Source: a virus. Taken from it: a stretch of DNA of 57,308 nucleotides. This document shows positions 5,951 to 16,091 of this stretch, one piece after another. The position numbers were made by a program, and so were the translations under genes. The notes beneath the pieces are model-generated. The model saw only the letters and a program-made list of their open reading frames with translations. It was not told where the DNA came from and did no database searches. How positions within the stretch are numbered: position 1 is the first letter of the stretch; every line of letters starts with the position of its first letter. The stretch is taken from the IMG/VR virus record IMGVR_UViG_3300044972_000184, positions 1-57,308 of that record. The stretch is one strand, 5' to 3'.

Positions 5951-8815
5951 ATGGACACCAATACATTTCTGTACAAAGTTCTGCCGGCACAAGGAGTGTA
6001 TGTCGGCGCGCAGTTGTCGTCCTTCGGGATGCGCCATGCGTTCTTCCACACCATCGAGGACCTGAGTGATTGGGCGCTGGACGCCAGCGCACGTGGTGGC
6101 AACGTCTACTACACCGTGTCGGCCATGAACGATGGCTCCGAGCGGACTCAGGCCAACACACGAGTCACAAAGCTGGTCGCGCTCGACGTAGACTGCGGCC
6201 CCAAGAAGCCATACCCCGGCAAGCGTGAGGGACTGCAAGCCCTGCTGTCGTTCGTCTCCGAGATGTCCCTACCCAAGCCGACGGTCATCGACTCAGGCAA
6301 CGGGCTGCACGTCTACTGGACCCTGACGGACGAACTGGAGCCGGCTGAGTGGCAGCCACTGGCCAACGCCATGAAGGGCGCGGCTATCGCCAAGGACTTC
6401 TACATCGACCGGTCCGTACCGGGCGACAGCGCACGACTGCTACGGATCGTGGGCACCATCAACCCCAAGGGCGGCAACACCGTGAAGGCGCTGATCGACG
6501 CGCCGGCGGTTCACCCCGACACCCTGCGGGCGGCGCTCACAGGGTACACTTTGTCGACGCCGAGTATTCTACCCCCTACCTCCCGACAGCAAACACCCAC
6601 AAGTAAGTTGTCACAAGCCCTTGCTGTCGAGGTCGAGTTCCCTCCGTCCGACCCCGCCGTGCTGGTGGAGAAGTGCGCCCAGATCAAGTGGGCCACCGAG
6701 AACCAAGGCGATGTCGAGGAGCCGTTCTGGTACGCCCTGCTGGGTGTCGCTGCTCACTGCGAAGACCCGGAGGCTACGGCTGTAGCGTGGTCACAGAACC
6801 ACCCGGACTATAGCTACGCCACCACCATCAAGAAGATGGACCAGTGGCGATCAGTGACCACCGGACCGGCGACCTGCGATAAGTTCAGGACCGAGCGACC
6901 GAAGGGCTGCGCGAACTGCAAGTTCGCCAACAAGATCACCACCCCGACCCAGCTTGGTACCAAGTACGCAGAGGTGGAAGTCGCCGCCGACGTTAAGGAC
7001 CCAGTGGCCAGTGAGGTACCGCTGCCGCGCCCGTTCAAGCGCACTGCCGCTGGCATTGTCCAGACCACTGAAGGCACCGACATCGTCATCTCCCCCTACG
7101 ACATCTACCCAGTTGGTTACGGGCGGGACGATAACCTCGGCTATGAGATCGTGCGCTACCACTGGAAGCGCCCCCACCGTGGGTGGTGTGAACTGGTGCT
7201 GCGACAGGCGCACCTCACTGACACCAAGAGCCGAGAGTTTACCACCGACATCGCTGACCAAGGGATCGTGCTGAAGACGAAGACTCAGACAGAAAGTTTC
7301 CAGTTTATGCTGCGCTCATACATGGACAACCTGCGCCAGATGCGCGCGATGACCAACATCTACAACAGCATGGGGTTCAAGGAGGACTACCGCCACTTCG
7401 TACTGGGCACCACGGTCTTCACCAAGGGCGACGATGGCGCTATCACACAGGAACAAATCTCCCTTGCCTCGTCGACGGCCCGCCTTTCAGGCGATCTGTT
7501 CTGCTCACAGGGTAGCCTGTCCGACTGGACCAAGTTCGTGCGGGTGTTTGCACAGGCCAACATGCCGGCGCATGTGTTCATGCTGGGTGTTGGGTTCGCC
7601 TCACCGATGCTGAACCTGACCGGTCTCAACGGTGTGACCATCGCCCTGTCTGGGCCGAGCGGCGCGGGTAAGACGCTGGCACAGCTTGTGAAGCAGTCGA
7701 TCTGGGGCAACCCGGACAAGGTCCACTTCTCTGCCAAGTTCACACAGAACGCTCTGTACAACCGGCTCGGTCTCTACTGCCACCTGCCCATGTCCATCGA
7801 CGAAGCGACGGTCATCTCGGATAAAGAGATCGGTGACTTCCTGTACATGGTTACGCAGGGCCGGGATAAGACCCGACTGACGCGCTCGGCGGAGGAACGG
7901 GAGACCAAGACGTGGTCCTCGATGACCTCGGTGTCCACCAACATCCCGCTCTCGACCAAGCTGTCGGCTGTCAGCAGCGCCACGAACGCGCAGAGCCTGC
8001 GCCTGCTGGAGTTGGACCTGCCCCGGCACCCCCTGTTCACACAGAGCACCGACCTTGGCCGGAAGATATACCAGTTTGTGAACAGCAACTACGGGCTGGC
8101 TGGCCCTGAGTTTGCCAAGTACCTGCTGGAGTTGGGGCCAGACGAGATCAAGCGGCGGATCAAAGAAGCCACGGAGACGTTCTCAAGTCGCTACCACGGG
8201 GCGACGTTCAACGGTGAGGAACGGTTCTGGGAGACCACCCTCGTACTGGTGGACTTGGCGCTGACAATGGCCAGTGAGATCGGACTGATCGACTTCGACC
8301 ATGAGCCATCACTGATGTGGGTACTGGAGCAGCTTGGGGTCAACCGTCAGGCGCTGACCGATAACACCATGGACAGCTTCGATGTCCTGTCAGCGTACCT
8401 GAACGACAACACCAAGTACGCGCTGACGATGATGCACACAGGGGCGAACCCACCGGTGCCGATCTTGAATCGTATGCCACGGGAGGAAGTCCGCATCCGC
8501 TACGATATGTACAGGAGCGGGCCGACTGTGCCGTTCAGCACAGGCACAGTGACCGTCGACAGGGCACACTTCCGCAAGTGGCTTGCGATCAACGCCGGCG
8601 ACTACCGTGGTATGATGAGCCAGTTCAAGGCTGACAACATCGTCATGCCGATCCGTGGTGACAAGGCATACCTCTCCCGCGACACCGACATCAAGATGGG
8701 CCAGTCATACGTGGTCCGCCTGAACCTATCCCACGACAGGCTGAAGGGCATACTCGACGAGGCAGAGAACGCCTTCGAGACAGACGCCTTCAAGCGACTG
8801 ACGGTGGTTAAGTAG
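5951..8815 (+). CDS. Primase-helicase (AEP-like primase fused to DUF927-type helicase)
   Basis: A 954-aa protein. The N-terminal 210 residues show an archaeo-eukaryotic-type primase pattern: ALDVDCG (DxD at 79-81), SGNGLHVYW (115-123) and a following RLLRIVGTIN stretch with the conserved Arg. A helical, Cys-containing linker follows, with PriCT-like character at about 225-320. The C-terminal half is a DUF927-like ATPase with Walker A GPSGAGKT (568-575). Proteins of this build prime and unwind DNA at phage replication forks. The gene ends the plus-strand arm and overlaps the convergent structural operon by 8 bases. No separate DnaB-type helicase is present. Confidence 0.88.
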   Translation: MDTNTFLYKVLPAQGVYVGAQLSSFGMRHAFFHTIEDLSDWALDASARGGNVYYTVSAMNDGSERTQANTRVTKLVALDVDCGPKKPYPGKREGLQALLSFVSEMSLPKPTVIDSGNGLHVYWTLTDELEPAEWQPLANAMKGAAIAKDFYIDRSVPGDSARLLRIVGTINPKGGNTVKALIDAPAVHPDTLRAALTGYTLSTPSILPPTSRQQTPTSKLSQALAVEVEFPPSDPAVLVEKCAQIKWATENQGDVEEPFWYALLGVAAHCEDPEATAVAWSQNHPDYSYATTIKKMDQWRSVTTGPATCDKFRTERPKGCANCKFANKITTPTQLGTKYAEVEVAADVKDPVASEVPLPRPFKRTAAGIVQTTEGTDIVISPYDIYPVGYGRDDNLGYEIVRYHWKRPHRGWCELVLRQAHLTDTKSREFTTDIADQGIVLKTKTQTESFQFMLRSYMDNLRQMRAMTNIYNSMGFKEDYRHFVLGTTVFTKGDDGAITQEQISLASSTARLSGDLFCSQGSLSDWTKFVRVFAQANMPAHVFMLGVGFASPMLNLTGLNGVTIALSGPSGAGKTLAQLVKQSIWGNPDKVHFSAKFTQNALYNRLGLYCHLPMSIDEATVISDKEIGDFLYMVTQGRDKTRLTRSAEERETKTWSSMTSVSTNIPLSTKLSAVSSATNAQSLRLLELDLPRHPLFTQSTDLGRKIYQFVNSNYGLAGPEFAKYLLELGPDEIKRRIKEATETFSSRYHGATFNGEERFWETTLVLVDLALTMASEIGLIDFDHEPSLMWVLEQLGVNRQALTDNTMDSFDVLSAYLNDNTKYALTMMHTGANPPVPILNRMPREEVRIRYDMYRSGPTVPFSTGTVTVDRAHFRKWLAINAGDYRGMMSQFKADNIVMPIRGDKAYLSRDTDIKMGQSYVVRLNLSHDRLKGILDEAENAFETDAFKRLTVVK

Positions 8816-11800
8816 CCCCCATCATATCGTAGATCGCCGCGATGTCTTCGCGGTTGTCCATCGGGGTTGTACGAAGCGCCCGCTCACCGGCGGGACGCTT
8901 CGCTTCCCTGAGTGCGCGCTGGTTCCCCTGCGAGAAGTTGTTTATCCGCAGCCCGGTACCCGCAGCACCCTCGTTCCACTTGGCCACGGCCTTCTCGATG
9001 TCTCGTGCGGCGTCGTTGTCGCCAGCCATCTTGGCCCGGACCCACGCGGTGCGGTACATCGTGACGGTATCTCTACGGTAGTCTGTGATCCGGTTGGCCA
9101 CACGGATAGCCGCGTACTGCTGCGCCGTCTCCGGCGGCTGGAACCCAGTCAGGCGGGCGGCGAACGTGCCGATGGTAGCTTCGCCCGTGACGGTATAGCC
9201 ACGCTTATCGACGACCATCCCGCTCTCAGCGTAGGCCATGGTGTCACCAAGGGCGCGGAGCATCGTGACCGGCGTCTCGCGCAGCACATCCGGCAGCCTC
9301 ACCTGATCCGAGAACGGCAGCCGCAGTGCGTTGTATACCGTCTTCCCAGACTGGATGATGGCAGCAGGCATAGGCCCAGCGATATCTTGGAGTTCGCGCG
9401 TCACGTCGGCACCAGCCAGCAGGATGCCAGTACCGGGAATCTGACCGCCCAGCGACAGCTTGGCCCCGATGTCCACCGGCAGGACCATGTTCATCACACC
9501 CTGCATCAGCGGCACCGACGCGCCCGGCAGGGCGCTCTCCAGCATCTTGGTGCCTTCGGCGCGGATGCTGCCCATCGTCAGGCCCAGTGCCTGCGCGATG
9601 GTGTCCACGATATCTTCTAGGTCCTCAGCGAACGGCAGCCCCTGCAAACCGGAAAACAGGAGCAGCATGAACAGCATGGCGATCTGGCCCTTGCGATCCA
9701 TGTTGGCCAGCAACTGGATCGCCGTGGTCGGGTAGACCTTGTACATGTACAGAATTGTCTGGATGCCACCGCGCCATGCCGGCGGACGGTTGAGCACACC
9801 ATACTCACCCATGGTAACGTCGAGAGTCTCGGCGGCGAACCGGCTGGCTGCGTCGTACGCTTCTTGGTCGGTCTTCTTGTCCAGCTTCTGACGGGCGAAC
9901 TCCAGACGGAAGGCAGCCAGCCCCAGACTACGCCGCGCAGCTTGCTCAGACGTGTTGAACGGAGCCATCCAGACCTCGGTGAACCGCCGCAGGAACGGCG
10001 AGTCAGCATAGCCGCGCGAGGTGTTGAGCAGGGCGTTGGACTGCGCCGGGATCATCCGTCCTTCACGGATTTCGGCGGCGATGAACTTGGCTTCGTTGCG
10101 GGTCAGACCATATTTCTTGAGGTCAGCTTCAGACATATCGGCGTAGAACTCAGCGGTGTTCAGCTTGGTGTCCGTGACACCCGGTGCGCCCACCTGACCC
10201 AGTGCGCGATGATACTCAGAGATAGCGGCACCAGCGCCGAAGCCCCCACCGAAGCCGTTGCGGTCGTTGTACGTGGCGAGGAACGGGATGCCGTTGGTGT
10301 AGACACCGATGAAGTTCATCACCGCCGTGGCGATAGAACCACCAAGCTGGACGGCACTGGCGAAGGACCGCAGGCGGGCGGCGGTAGCCCCGGACTCGAA
10401 GTTCGAGGTCGACACATCGCGGCTCTCGTTCAGGAACTGGACGGTGCGAGACGCCTCATTGTAGAACTCGTTGCCACGCTCGGCCCCACCCTTCGGGTTG
10501 GTGGTCTCGAACATGTACTTGTACCGGTTGTAGTTGCGGCGATCAGTGGTGGTGCCACTGGTCTCGGCCTGCTTCTTGAGGCGGTCCAGTTCCGCCTTGT
10601 TGCCGTTCCACAACTCCTGCGACGAGCGCATCGACAGGTTCATCAGTTCGTTGAGGTACGGACGCATCTCGGTCTTGGCGATGGTCGACGCACGGCTGTC
10701 GATATGTTTTGAGATGGCCTTGATCGCATCGCGCTCGGCACCCGGCACATTGCTGCGCTGCAAACGGTTACGTGCGGCGGCGTTCTGGCGGGTCATGGCG
10801 ACCACCACGTTCTCCACTTCAGTCGGCGTCAGGTTGATGTTCAGTTGGCGCAGACCGTACTGAATTTCGTTCAGGTTGAAACCCGGCGGGCCGGTCACGG
10901 CGTCGAGCGCCCGCTCTGCTGATGCCCTAAGGACCACCTCGGTGTCTTCGACCGTCTGGGTGTCGGCGTTGTACGCCTTCAGCGTGTACCGCTTGGGCTT
11001 GCCGTCCGCAGAGAGAAGCGTGTTGAGTTCGTCAGCGAGGCGCACCACCTGACTTTCGCTCTCCATCTGCATGTAGACGAGTTTGTTGCGTGACGCCTCG
11101 TCCAGCTTAACCGGCTGACCTGTCCGGGGGTTTATAGCTTGGATACGCAGTTGGTACGCACCCTCACGCAGCAGCGGGGTGTAGCCAATGGCCAGCGACC
11201 GGCGGGTGTACAGGTCAGCATCCTTGGTCGACAGACTGTCGATCATCAGTTGCTTCATCCGGGTCTGTACCACGAACTTGTCTTCGCCCAGCTTGATCCG
11301 CTTGCTCAGTTCGCGCAGCTTGGCCACGGTGTCGTCCGGCACTTGGTCCTTGAACTGCGCTCCGATGGCGTCGTAGCCTTCCTTCAGATTGAGGACGCTA
11401 CGGTTGACCGCCACGAGGAAATCGTCGGCCCTCTGCATGGCGGCGCGGTCGAAGACGGTGTTGCCTTCTTCGTCCTGCTTGGTCCCCTCCGCATAGAGAT
11501 TGCGGTACGTGGTGAGAAGGTCATCGAGGAACTTCTTCTCTGCGTCGGTCAGCTTGCCCTCGACCAGTTCGTCGAACTGCCTGAAGCTGACGTTCCTATC
11601 CGCCAGCGTGGCACTGTAGCGGGCGCGCAGCAGGTCGATTGCGGCATCGTCCATGGACTCGCGCAGGGACTCGTAGCCCTTCCACTCGATGCTGTCTTCC
11701 TTGAGGTCCGGGATACCTGCGAACTTCTCCATGCGAGTGGAGCCGTCGATCAGGGTTACGGGGTACTCGAACCCGTCGCGGGCTTGCTTGAACTCGATGC

Positions 11801-14800
11801 GACCTGCCGCCTTGAGGCGGTCGATCTCGTCCTTGTTCGGCGTCAGCACCCCGTTCTCCACGAAGAACAGGGGCGGGCCGTTCAGTTTGCGGACATCCGT
11901 GATGCGCGACTCGGCCAGCGACTGCGCGGCGTAGACCAGCCCGCTGACCTGCTCCTGCACTTTCTTTGCCGAGTTGAAGATCGCGCGGTTGCGCTCGTTG
12001 CTCCTGACCCGGACGCGCGTGGCGATGCCGTTGGTCATTTGCAGGATGTCGTACAGACGCTGTGCGCCGGGGTTCTTGCGACCACGGAACACCTGAAGGC
12101 TGAGGAACTGCCCGACGAACCGGTCCAGCTTGTTGGCAGTGGGTCCGACTTCGTCCACGAACCTGCGCCATGCGCCGGCCATATCGCTGGGTGCCTGCCA
12201 TCCAGCAAAGCGAGAGTCCACGATGGTCTGCTGCGCTCCATGCAGATCGCCCGCCGTGGAGAAGCGACCGGTACCCGCTGGACCATAGCCGTTCTCGACC
12301 ATGTACATGTCAGTGAAGACCTGATCGGTCTGATGGATGTACGGCTTACCCTGCCGCACGTAGGACCGCGAGTGCTTGAGCAGGTGGCGCACCATCTCAT
12401 CACCGAACTTGACGCCCAGCTTGTTGAGGGCGGTCTTGATGGCGTTCCAGATGCGGGCCGCGATGCTGGTGTCGAGGACGCCAGCGAAGTCAGAGAGATA
12501 TTCCTCTACCGCTTCCTCTTTGCTCATGCCCTGCGCCATGTAGGCGTCCACGTCCGCTTGGACATGGGGACTGGACTGGTAGACCTGCGCCATGGTGGCG
12601 TTGAACTTGGCGTTGGGGATGATGCCCCGCAGACCGAAGTGGCCGATGGTCTCGTGCGCCAGCACGAAGTTCAGGTGCTGCTCGTTGGCGATGCGGTCAC
12701 TGAAGATGATGACGTTGCCACCGGCGAACGAGTAGCCTGCTGCCTGTGCGGTATCGAAGTCGCCCTCAGGGCGCGCGGCCAGAGCCTTGCGGTACAGCGC
12801 GGGGTTGCGCTGCATGAAGTCCGCCTGATTGCGGTAGACCCTGACGCTCGGCTTGGTCGCCAGCTTCGACAGAAACTTGTTCACGGCCAGCTTGATGGCC
12901 CCCTGAGACATGGACGTCTCGGGGTTGTTGAACGCCGACAGGGAGAACTTGCCGGTGTCGCTGTCCTTGAGAGTGCGGGTGTCCACGATCTCGACCGGCG
13001 CGGCGCGCTCGTCGCGCTTGCCCTTCAGCAGCTTGGTGCCGACCTCAGGAGCGAGGAACACGGACCGGCCAGCGTCCTTGGGCGTGCCGATCTTGGCAGT
13101 GATGAACTCACCGCCGGCCACAGGGATACGGCTCTGCTCGATCAGGCGCAGCGAACCACGGTCGAAGTAGTCTTGGATCGGTGCCCCACGGTAGGTAGCC
13201 TTGGTATCGCTGGGGTCGATCTCGGTAAACATATCCTCAGCGAACCCGCGAGGACCGTAGTCGTAGGTGGTACCCTCGAAGGTGAACGGCTCGTCCCAGA
13301 TGGCCACGTTGCGCGCCACACCCAGATAGCTTTCGAGGAACCGCTGCAACATCGCCAGCGGAGACGCAGGGTCCACCGCCTTCGGGACAGCAGTAGGCGC
13401 GACAACAGCAGCCGGTGCCTGCTTGGCCTCAAGGACAGCAGCGACCTGCTCACGGATCGCTGGGTCAGCGATCTTGCTGATCCCCTTGACCTTGCCACGG
13501 AGGGGGCGTGTGTCCTCCAGACGACCGGCATCGAGCATGAACTGGAGCCACGGGGCAACGTCAGTACCGGAGACAGCCGACAGCCCTTCGGTCTTTGCAT
13601 CCCTGATCTGCGCGGTGAAGACTTTGCTGATCGTCGCGCGCTGCTTGGCCGTGAACGTGGTGTTCTCGATGAACGACCGTGCCTTATCAGTCAGAGCCTT
13701 GCGCGCCTTGGCTTCCCCCGACGTGATCTTATCGAAGTACCCGACGCTGACGACGTCGTAGATGGCGTCCTCGTACGCATCATCCACCTTGGTGTAGGTC
13801 TCAGCCACCTCAGTGGCCGCAGCCAGCCGCTCAGAGTCAGACATATCTGACCGCTCAACCGCAGTGGTCGACGGACCTACAGCTTTCCGAACAGCTTCCG
13901 CTTTGGGCTGCTGAACAGGCTCGGGCTGGGCGGGCTGCGCTTCTGGCTGCGTTGCTGCGGCGACAGGCGCTCCGGTAGCTTGTCCAGTTGTGCCTCCGGC
14001 ACCGCGCTTGAGACCTTGTCCGCCACGTCCGGCAGGTTGCGTTCGAGCCACCGCAGTTGGCTTTGGCTTTTCACCTGCACGGAGAGTCCTTCCCTTGGGC
14101 GGAGTGGGTGGTGTCGGCGGTTCAGGTTCGGGTTCTACAACTGGCTCGACCTTCAGCTTCTTTGCCTTCGGCGCGGTCGCCCCCTTCTTACGAGCCAGCT
14201 TCTGTTTGCCGGGAGCGACAGGTTCCACGGGTGCAGCGACAGGTGCAGCCTGCGCGGTATACTGACCCAGCGTGTCGCCTTCGTTACCGATGAACTCCTG
14301 AAGCTGCGAGGTGCGCTGCTCATCAAGGCCAAGCGACGGGTCAGTCGCGCCCTGCACCGCAGCAACGTACTGCTGTGCGATACTATCGACTAGCTCAGGG
14401 GGCGCGATCTCGCCGCGCTGCACGATGGCAGTGTACTCATCCAACTGCGTGTTGAAGTCTTGGGCTTCGGGATTCAGCAGCGGGGGCATAGCGAAGTTCT
14501 GCCCGCCAAACATCGGAAGCTGCTGTTGCTGGTCGATGTTGTCGAACAGCGGCAAGCCTTCTGGCTCAGCCGTGCGTTCAGGCGTCGTAATCTGGCTGCT
14601 GTCAAAGCGCGGCGACATCGCCTCGACCCCGCCCTCCGGCGTCTGGAGAGGACCGAGGTTCCCCGGAGCCGTGGCAAACAATTCGCCCTGCCGCTCGACA
14701 GCGAAGTCAGCGTTTAGTGATGGTTGCTGTGGGCCAACGCGCGTACCAGATGCGCCACCTTCGAGGGGAAGTTCACCCTGCGCCATGCCCTGCTCAGGGT

Positions 14801-16088
14801 TGCCGTTCCCCAATACGTCTGCCGGAGTGCCGCGCTTGAGGTTGGCGACAGCGCCGATGGGACCACCGATGGCGGCACCGGCGGCGAACGAGTTGATGAG
14901 GCGCTGGATGTTCTTCGGGTCGGAGAAGTCTTGGTCGGACAGGCCAAGCAGCAGGGCTTCCTGCCCGGCTTCAGTGGACCCTTCGAGTGCAGCGCCAGTG
15001 GCAAGACCCGTACCGGCACGGCGAAGCATATCCCCACGGCGCGCGACCTGCGCTCCACTGCGGACGGCGGTACCGAACACACGGCTGGCCAGTGCGTACT
15101 CCGGCAGCAGGTCCATGGCGGCGTAGGGGATCGAACCGAACAGCGCCGTCAGGCGGGCACCAACGTCTTCAGCGTCAGCACCCTGATCCCTGAGTTCCCC
15201 GTAGATGTCGGACGCACCCATCTGGAGAGAGTTGGCTGTTGCAGCAGCAGTGGCCCCTGCCAGACCGGCGGCGCTCTTGAGGATTTTGCTCTCGGCTTGG
15301 TCGAGTGCTTCGCCCGCAGCCTTCTTACGGGCTGCCGCCAGCACCGCCTGCTTGAACGCCGTGCGTCCAGCGAGACCAGCGAGGGCACCGCCTGCGGCAC
15401 CGAGTGGACCACCGACTGCACCACCAGCGAAGAAGCCCGCAGCGCCAGCACCGATAGCTTCCAACAGCATGGGACCTTGCTGCGCGAGGTTGGCCACGAA
15501 CCAGTCGACAGCGTCACCACCGGACTCGATATCCGTGAACTGGCGTTCGTACGGCTGGGTGCGCCGCAGGTCCTCGACCTGCTGGTCGACGATGCGCTGC
15601 CCTGTTTCTTCTGCACCGATAAGCTGGAGGCCACGGCCACCCAGCATCTGAAGCTGGTCGATCCCTCGACCGAGGTTGCGCGCCGCCAGAGTACCCCTGC
15701 CGGGGTTGCGGATCGACTGCACATAGCCACCGAACTGCTGCTCAGACAGCGGCTGGAAACCTTGCGGCAGCGGTGCGGCTGTGCCCGCCGTGTCAGCAGA
15801 CTCGACGGCAGCTTGGTAGTCTTCAGCGTCGAACATCCGCCCCTTGGCGAAGAACTGGTTGGTCGCGGGGTTGAACCCGAACGACGGACCAGCGGCAGGA
15901 GGCGGTGCAGTACGACTACGTATGCCCTGAACGGCGCTCTCTCCAAGCGCAGTGATCCCAGCAAGCGCAGTTTCGGTGCTACCCATGCCGCCAAGGCTGC
16001 CACCGAGTGACGGTGGAGCCAGTGGACTAGAGGGATCGCCCGCCGGTGGAAGCAGCGGGTTGTTGAACGTCACACCGGCACGGGCCAT
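8808..16088 (-). CDS. Giant internal virion / polyvalent protein (2,426 aa)
   Basis: The largest gene, last in the ejection-protein set and positionally equivalent to T7 gene 16. Residues about 195-340 hold long Gly/Ala-rich hydrophobic segments suited to membrane insertion. Residues 380-780 are a Pro/Gln/Ala-rich linker. At 1145-1150 is H-E-T-I-G-H followed by FGLRG, with an EEAVEEYLSD helix about 55 residues later, the form of zincin-like domains in phage polyvalent proteins. Note that there are three residues between HE and H rather than two. The C-terminal 500 residues look like large polyvalent protein domain LPD38, with several hydrophobic helices. Likely ejected with the DNA to cross the envelope and act in the host. 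Confidence 0.85.
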   Translation of the reverse strand: MARAGVTFNNPLLPPAGDPSSPLAPPSLGGSLGGMGSTETALAGITALGESAVQGIRSRTAPPPAAGPSFGFNPATNQFFAKGRMFDAEDYQAAVESADTAGTAAPLPQGFQPLSEQQFGGYVQSIRNPGRGTLAARNLGRGIDQLQMLGGRGLQLIGAEETGQRIVDQQVEDLRRTQPYERQFTDIESGGDAVDWFVANLAQQGPMLLEAIGAGAAGFFAGGAVGGPLGAAGGALAGLAGRTAFKQAVLAAARKKAAGEALDQAESKILKSAAGLAGATAAATANSLQMGASDIYGELRDQGADAEDVGARLTALFGSIPYAAMDLLPEYALASRVFGTAVRSGAQVARRGDMLRRAGTGLATGAALEGSTEAGQEALLLGLSDQDFSDPKNIQRLINSFAAGAAIGGPIGAVANLKRGTPADVLGNGNPEQGMAQGELPLEGGASGTRVGPQQPSLNADFAVERQGELFATAPGNLGPLQTPEGGVEAMSPRFDSSQITTPERTAEPEGLPLFDNIDQQQQLPMFGGQNFAMPPLLNPEAQDFNTQLDEYTAIVQRGEIAPPELVDSIAQQYVAAVQGATDPSLGLDEQRTSQLQEFIGNEGDTLGQYTAQAAPVAAPVEPVAPGKQKLARKKGATAPKAKKLKVEPVVEPEPEPPTPPTPPKGRTLRAGEKPKPTAVARTQPAGRGGQGLKRGAGGTTGQATGAPVAAATQPEAQPAQPEPVQQPKAEAVRKAVGPSTTAVERSDMSDSERLAAATEVAETYTKVDDAYEDAIYDVVSVGYFDKITSGEAKARKALTDKARSFIENTTFTAKQRATISKVFTAQIRDAKTEGLSAVSGTDVAPWLQFMLDAGRLEDTRPLRGKVKGISKIADPAIREQVAAVLEAKQAPAAVVAPTAVPKAVDPASPLAMLQRFLESYLGVARNVAIWDEPFTFEGTTYDYGPRGFAEDMFTEIDPSDTKATYRGAPIQDYFDRGSLRLIEQSRIPVAGGEFITAKIGTPKDAGRSVFLAPEVGTKLLKGKRDERAAPVEIVDTRTLKDSDTGKFSLSAFNNPETSMSQGAIKLAVNKFLSKLATKPSVRVYRNQADFMQRNPALYRKALAARPEGDFDTAQAAGYSFAGGNVIIFSDRIANEQHLNFVLAHETIGHFGLRGIIPNAKFNATMAQVYQSSPHVQADVDAYMAQGMSKEEAVEEYLSDFAGVLDTSIAARIWNAIKTALNKLGVKFGDEMVRHLLKHSRSYVRQGKPYIHQTDQVFTDMYMVENGYGPAGTGRFSTAGDLHGAQQTIVDSRFAGWQAPSDMAGAWRRFVDEVGPTANKLDRFVGQFLSLQVFRGRKNPGAQRLYDILQMTNGIATRVRVRSNERNRAIFNSAKKVQEQVSGLVYAAQSLAESRITDVRKLNGPPLFFVENGVLTPNKDEIDRLKAAGRIEFKQARDGFEYPVTLIDGSTRMEKFAGIPDLKEDSIEWKGYESLRESMDDAAIDLLRARYSATLADRNVSFRQFDELVEGKLTDAEKKFLDDLLTTYRNLYAEGTKQDEEGNTVFDRAAMQRADDFLVAVNRSVLNLKEGYDAIGAQFKDQVPDDTVAKLRELSKRIKLGEDKFVVQTRMKQLMIDSLSTKDADLYTRRSLAIGYTPLLREGAYQLRIQAINPRTGQPVKLDEASRNKLVYMQMESESQVVRLADELNTLLSADGKPKRYTLKAYNADTQTVEDTEVVLRASAERALDAVTGPPGFNLNEIQYGLRQLNINLTPTEVENVVVAMTRQNAAARNRLQRSNVPGAERDAIKAISKHIDSRASTIAKTEMRPYLNELMNLSMRSSQELWNGNKAELDRLKKQAETSGTTTDRRNYNRYKYMFETTNPKGGAERGNEFYNEASRTVQFLNESRDVSTSNFESGATAARLRSFASAVQLGGSIATAVMNFIGVYTNGIPFLATYNDRNGFGGGFGAGAAISEYHRALGQVGAPGVTDTKLNTAEFYADMSEADLKKYGLTRNEAKFIAAEIREGRMIPAQSNALLNTSRGYADSPFLRRFTEVWMAPFNTSEQAARRSLGLAAFRLEFARQKLDKKTDQEAYDAASRFAAETLDVTMGEYGVLNRPPAWRGGIQTILYMYKVYPTTAIQLLANMDRKGQIAMLFMLLLFSGLQGLPFAEDLEDIVDTIAQALGLTMGSIRAEGTKMLESALPGASVPLMQGVMNMVLPVDIGAKLSLGGQIPGTGILLAGADVTRELQDIAGPMPAAIIQSGKTVYNALRLPFSDQVRLPDVLRETPVTMLRALGDTMAYAESGMVVDKRGYTVTGEATIGTFAARLTGFQPPETAQQYAAIRVANRITDYRRDTVTMYRTAWVRAKMAGDNDAARDIEKAVAKWNEGAAGTGLRINNFSQGNQRALREAKRPAGERALRTTPMDNREDIAAIYDMMGAT

Positions 16089-16091
16089 GGT

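Noticed and set aside
11139-13850. A 903-codon open frame on the plus strand, opposite the giant virion gene, and a 282-codon one at 9864-10712
   Set aside because: GC-rich codon bias on the real minus-strand gene keeps the antisense frame open. The translations look like low-complexity V/L/R/D mirror products with no domain, and no ribosome site was found.
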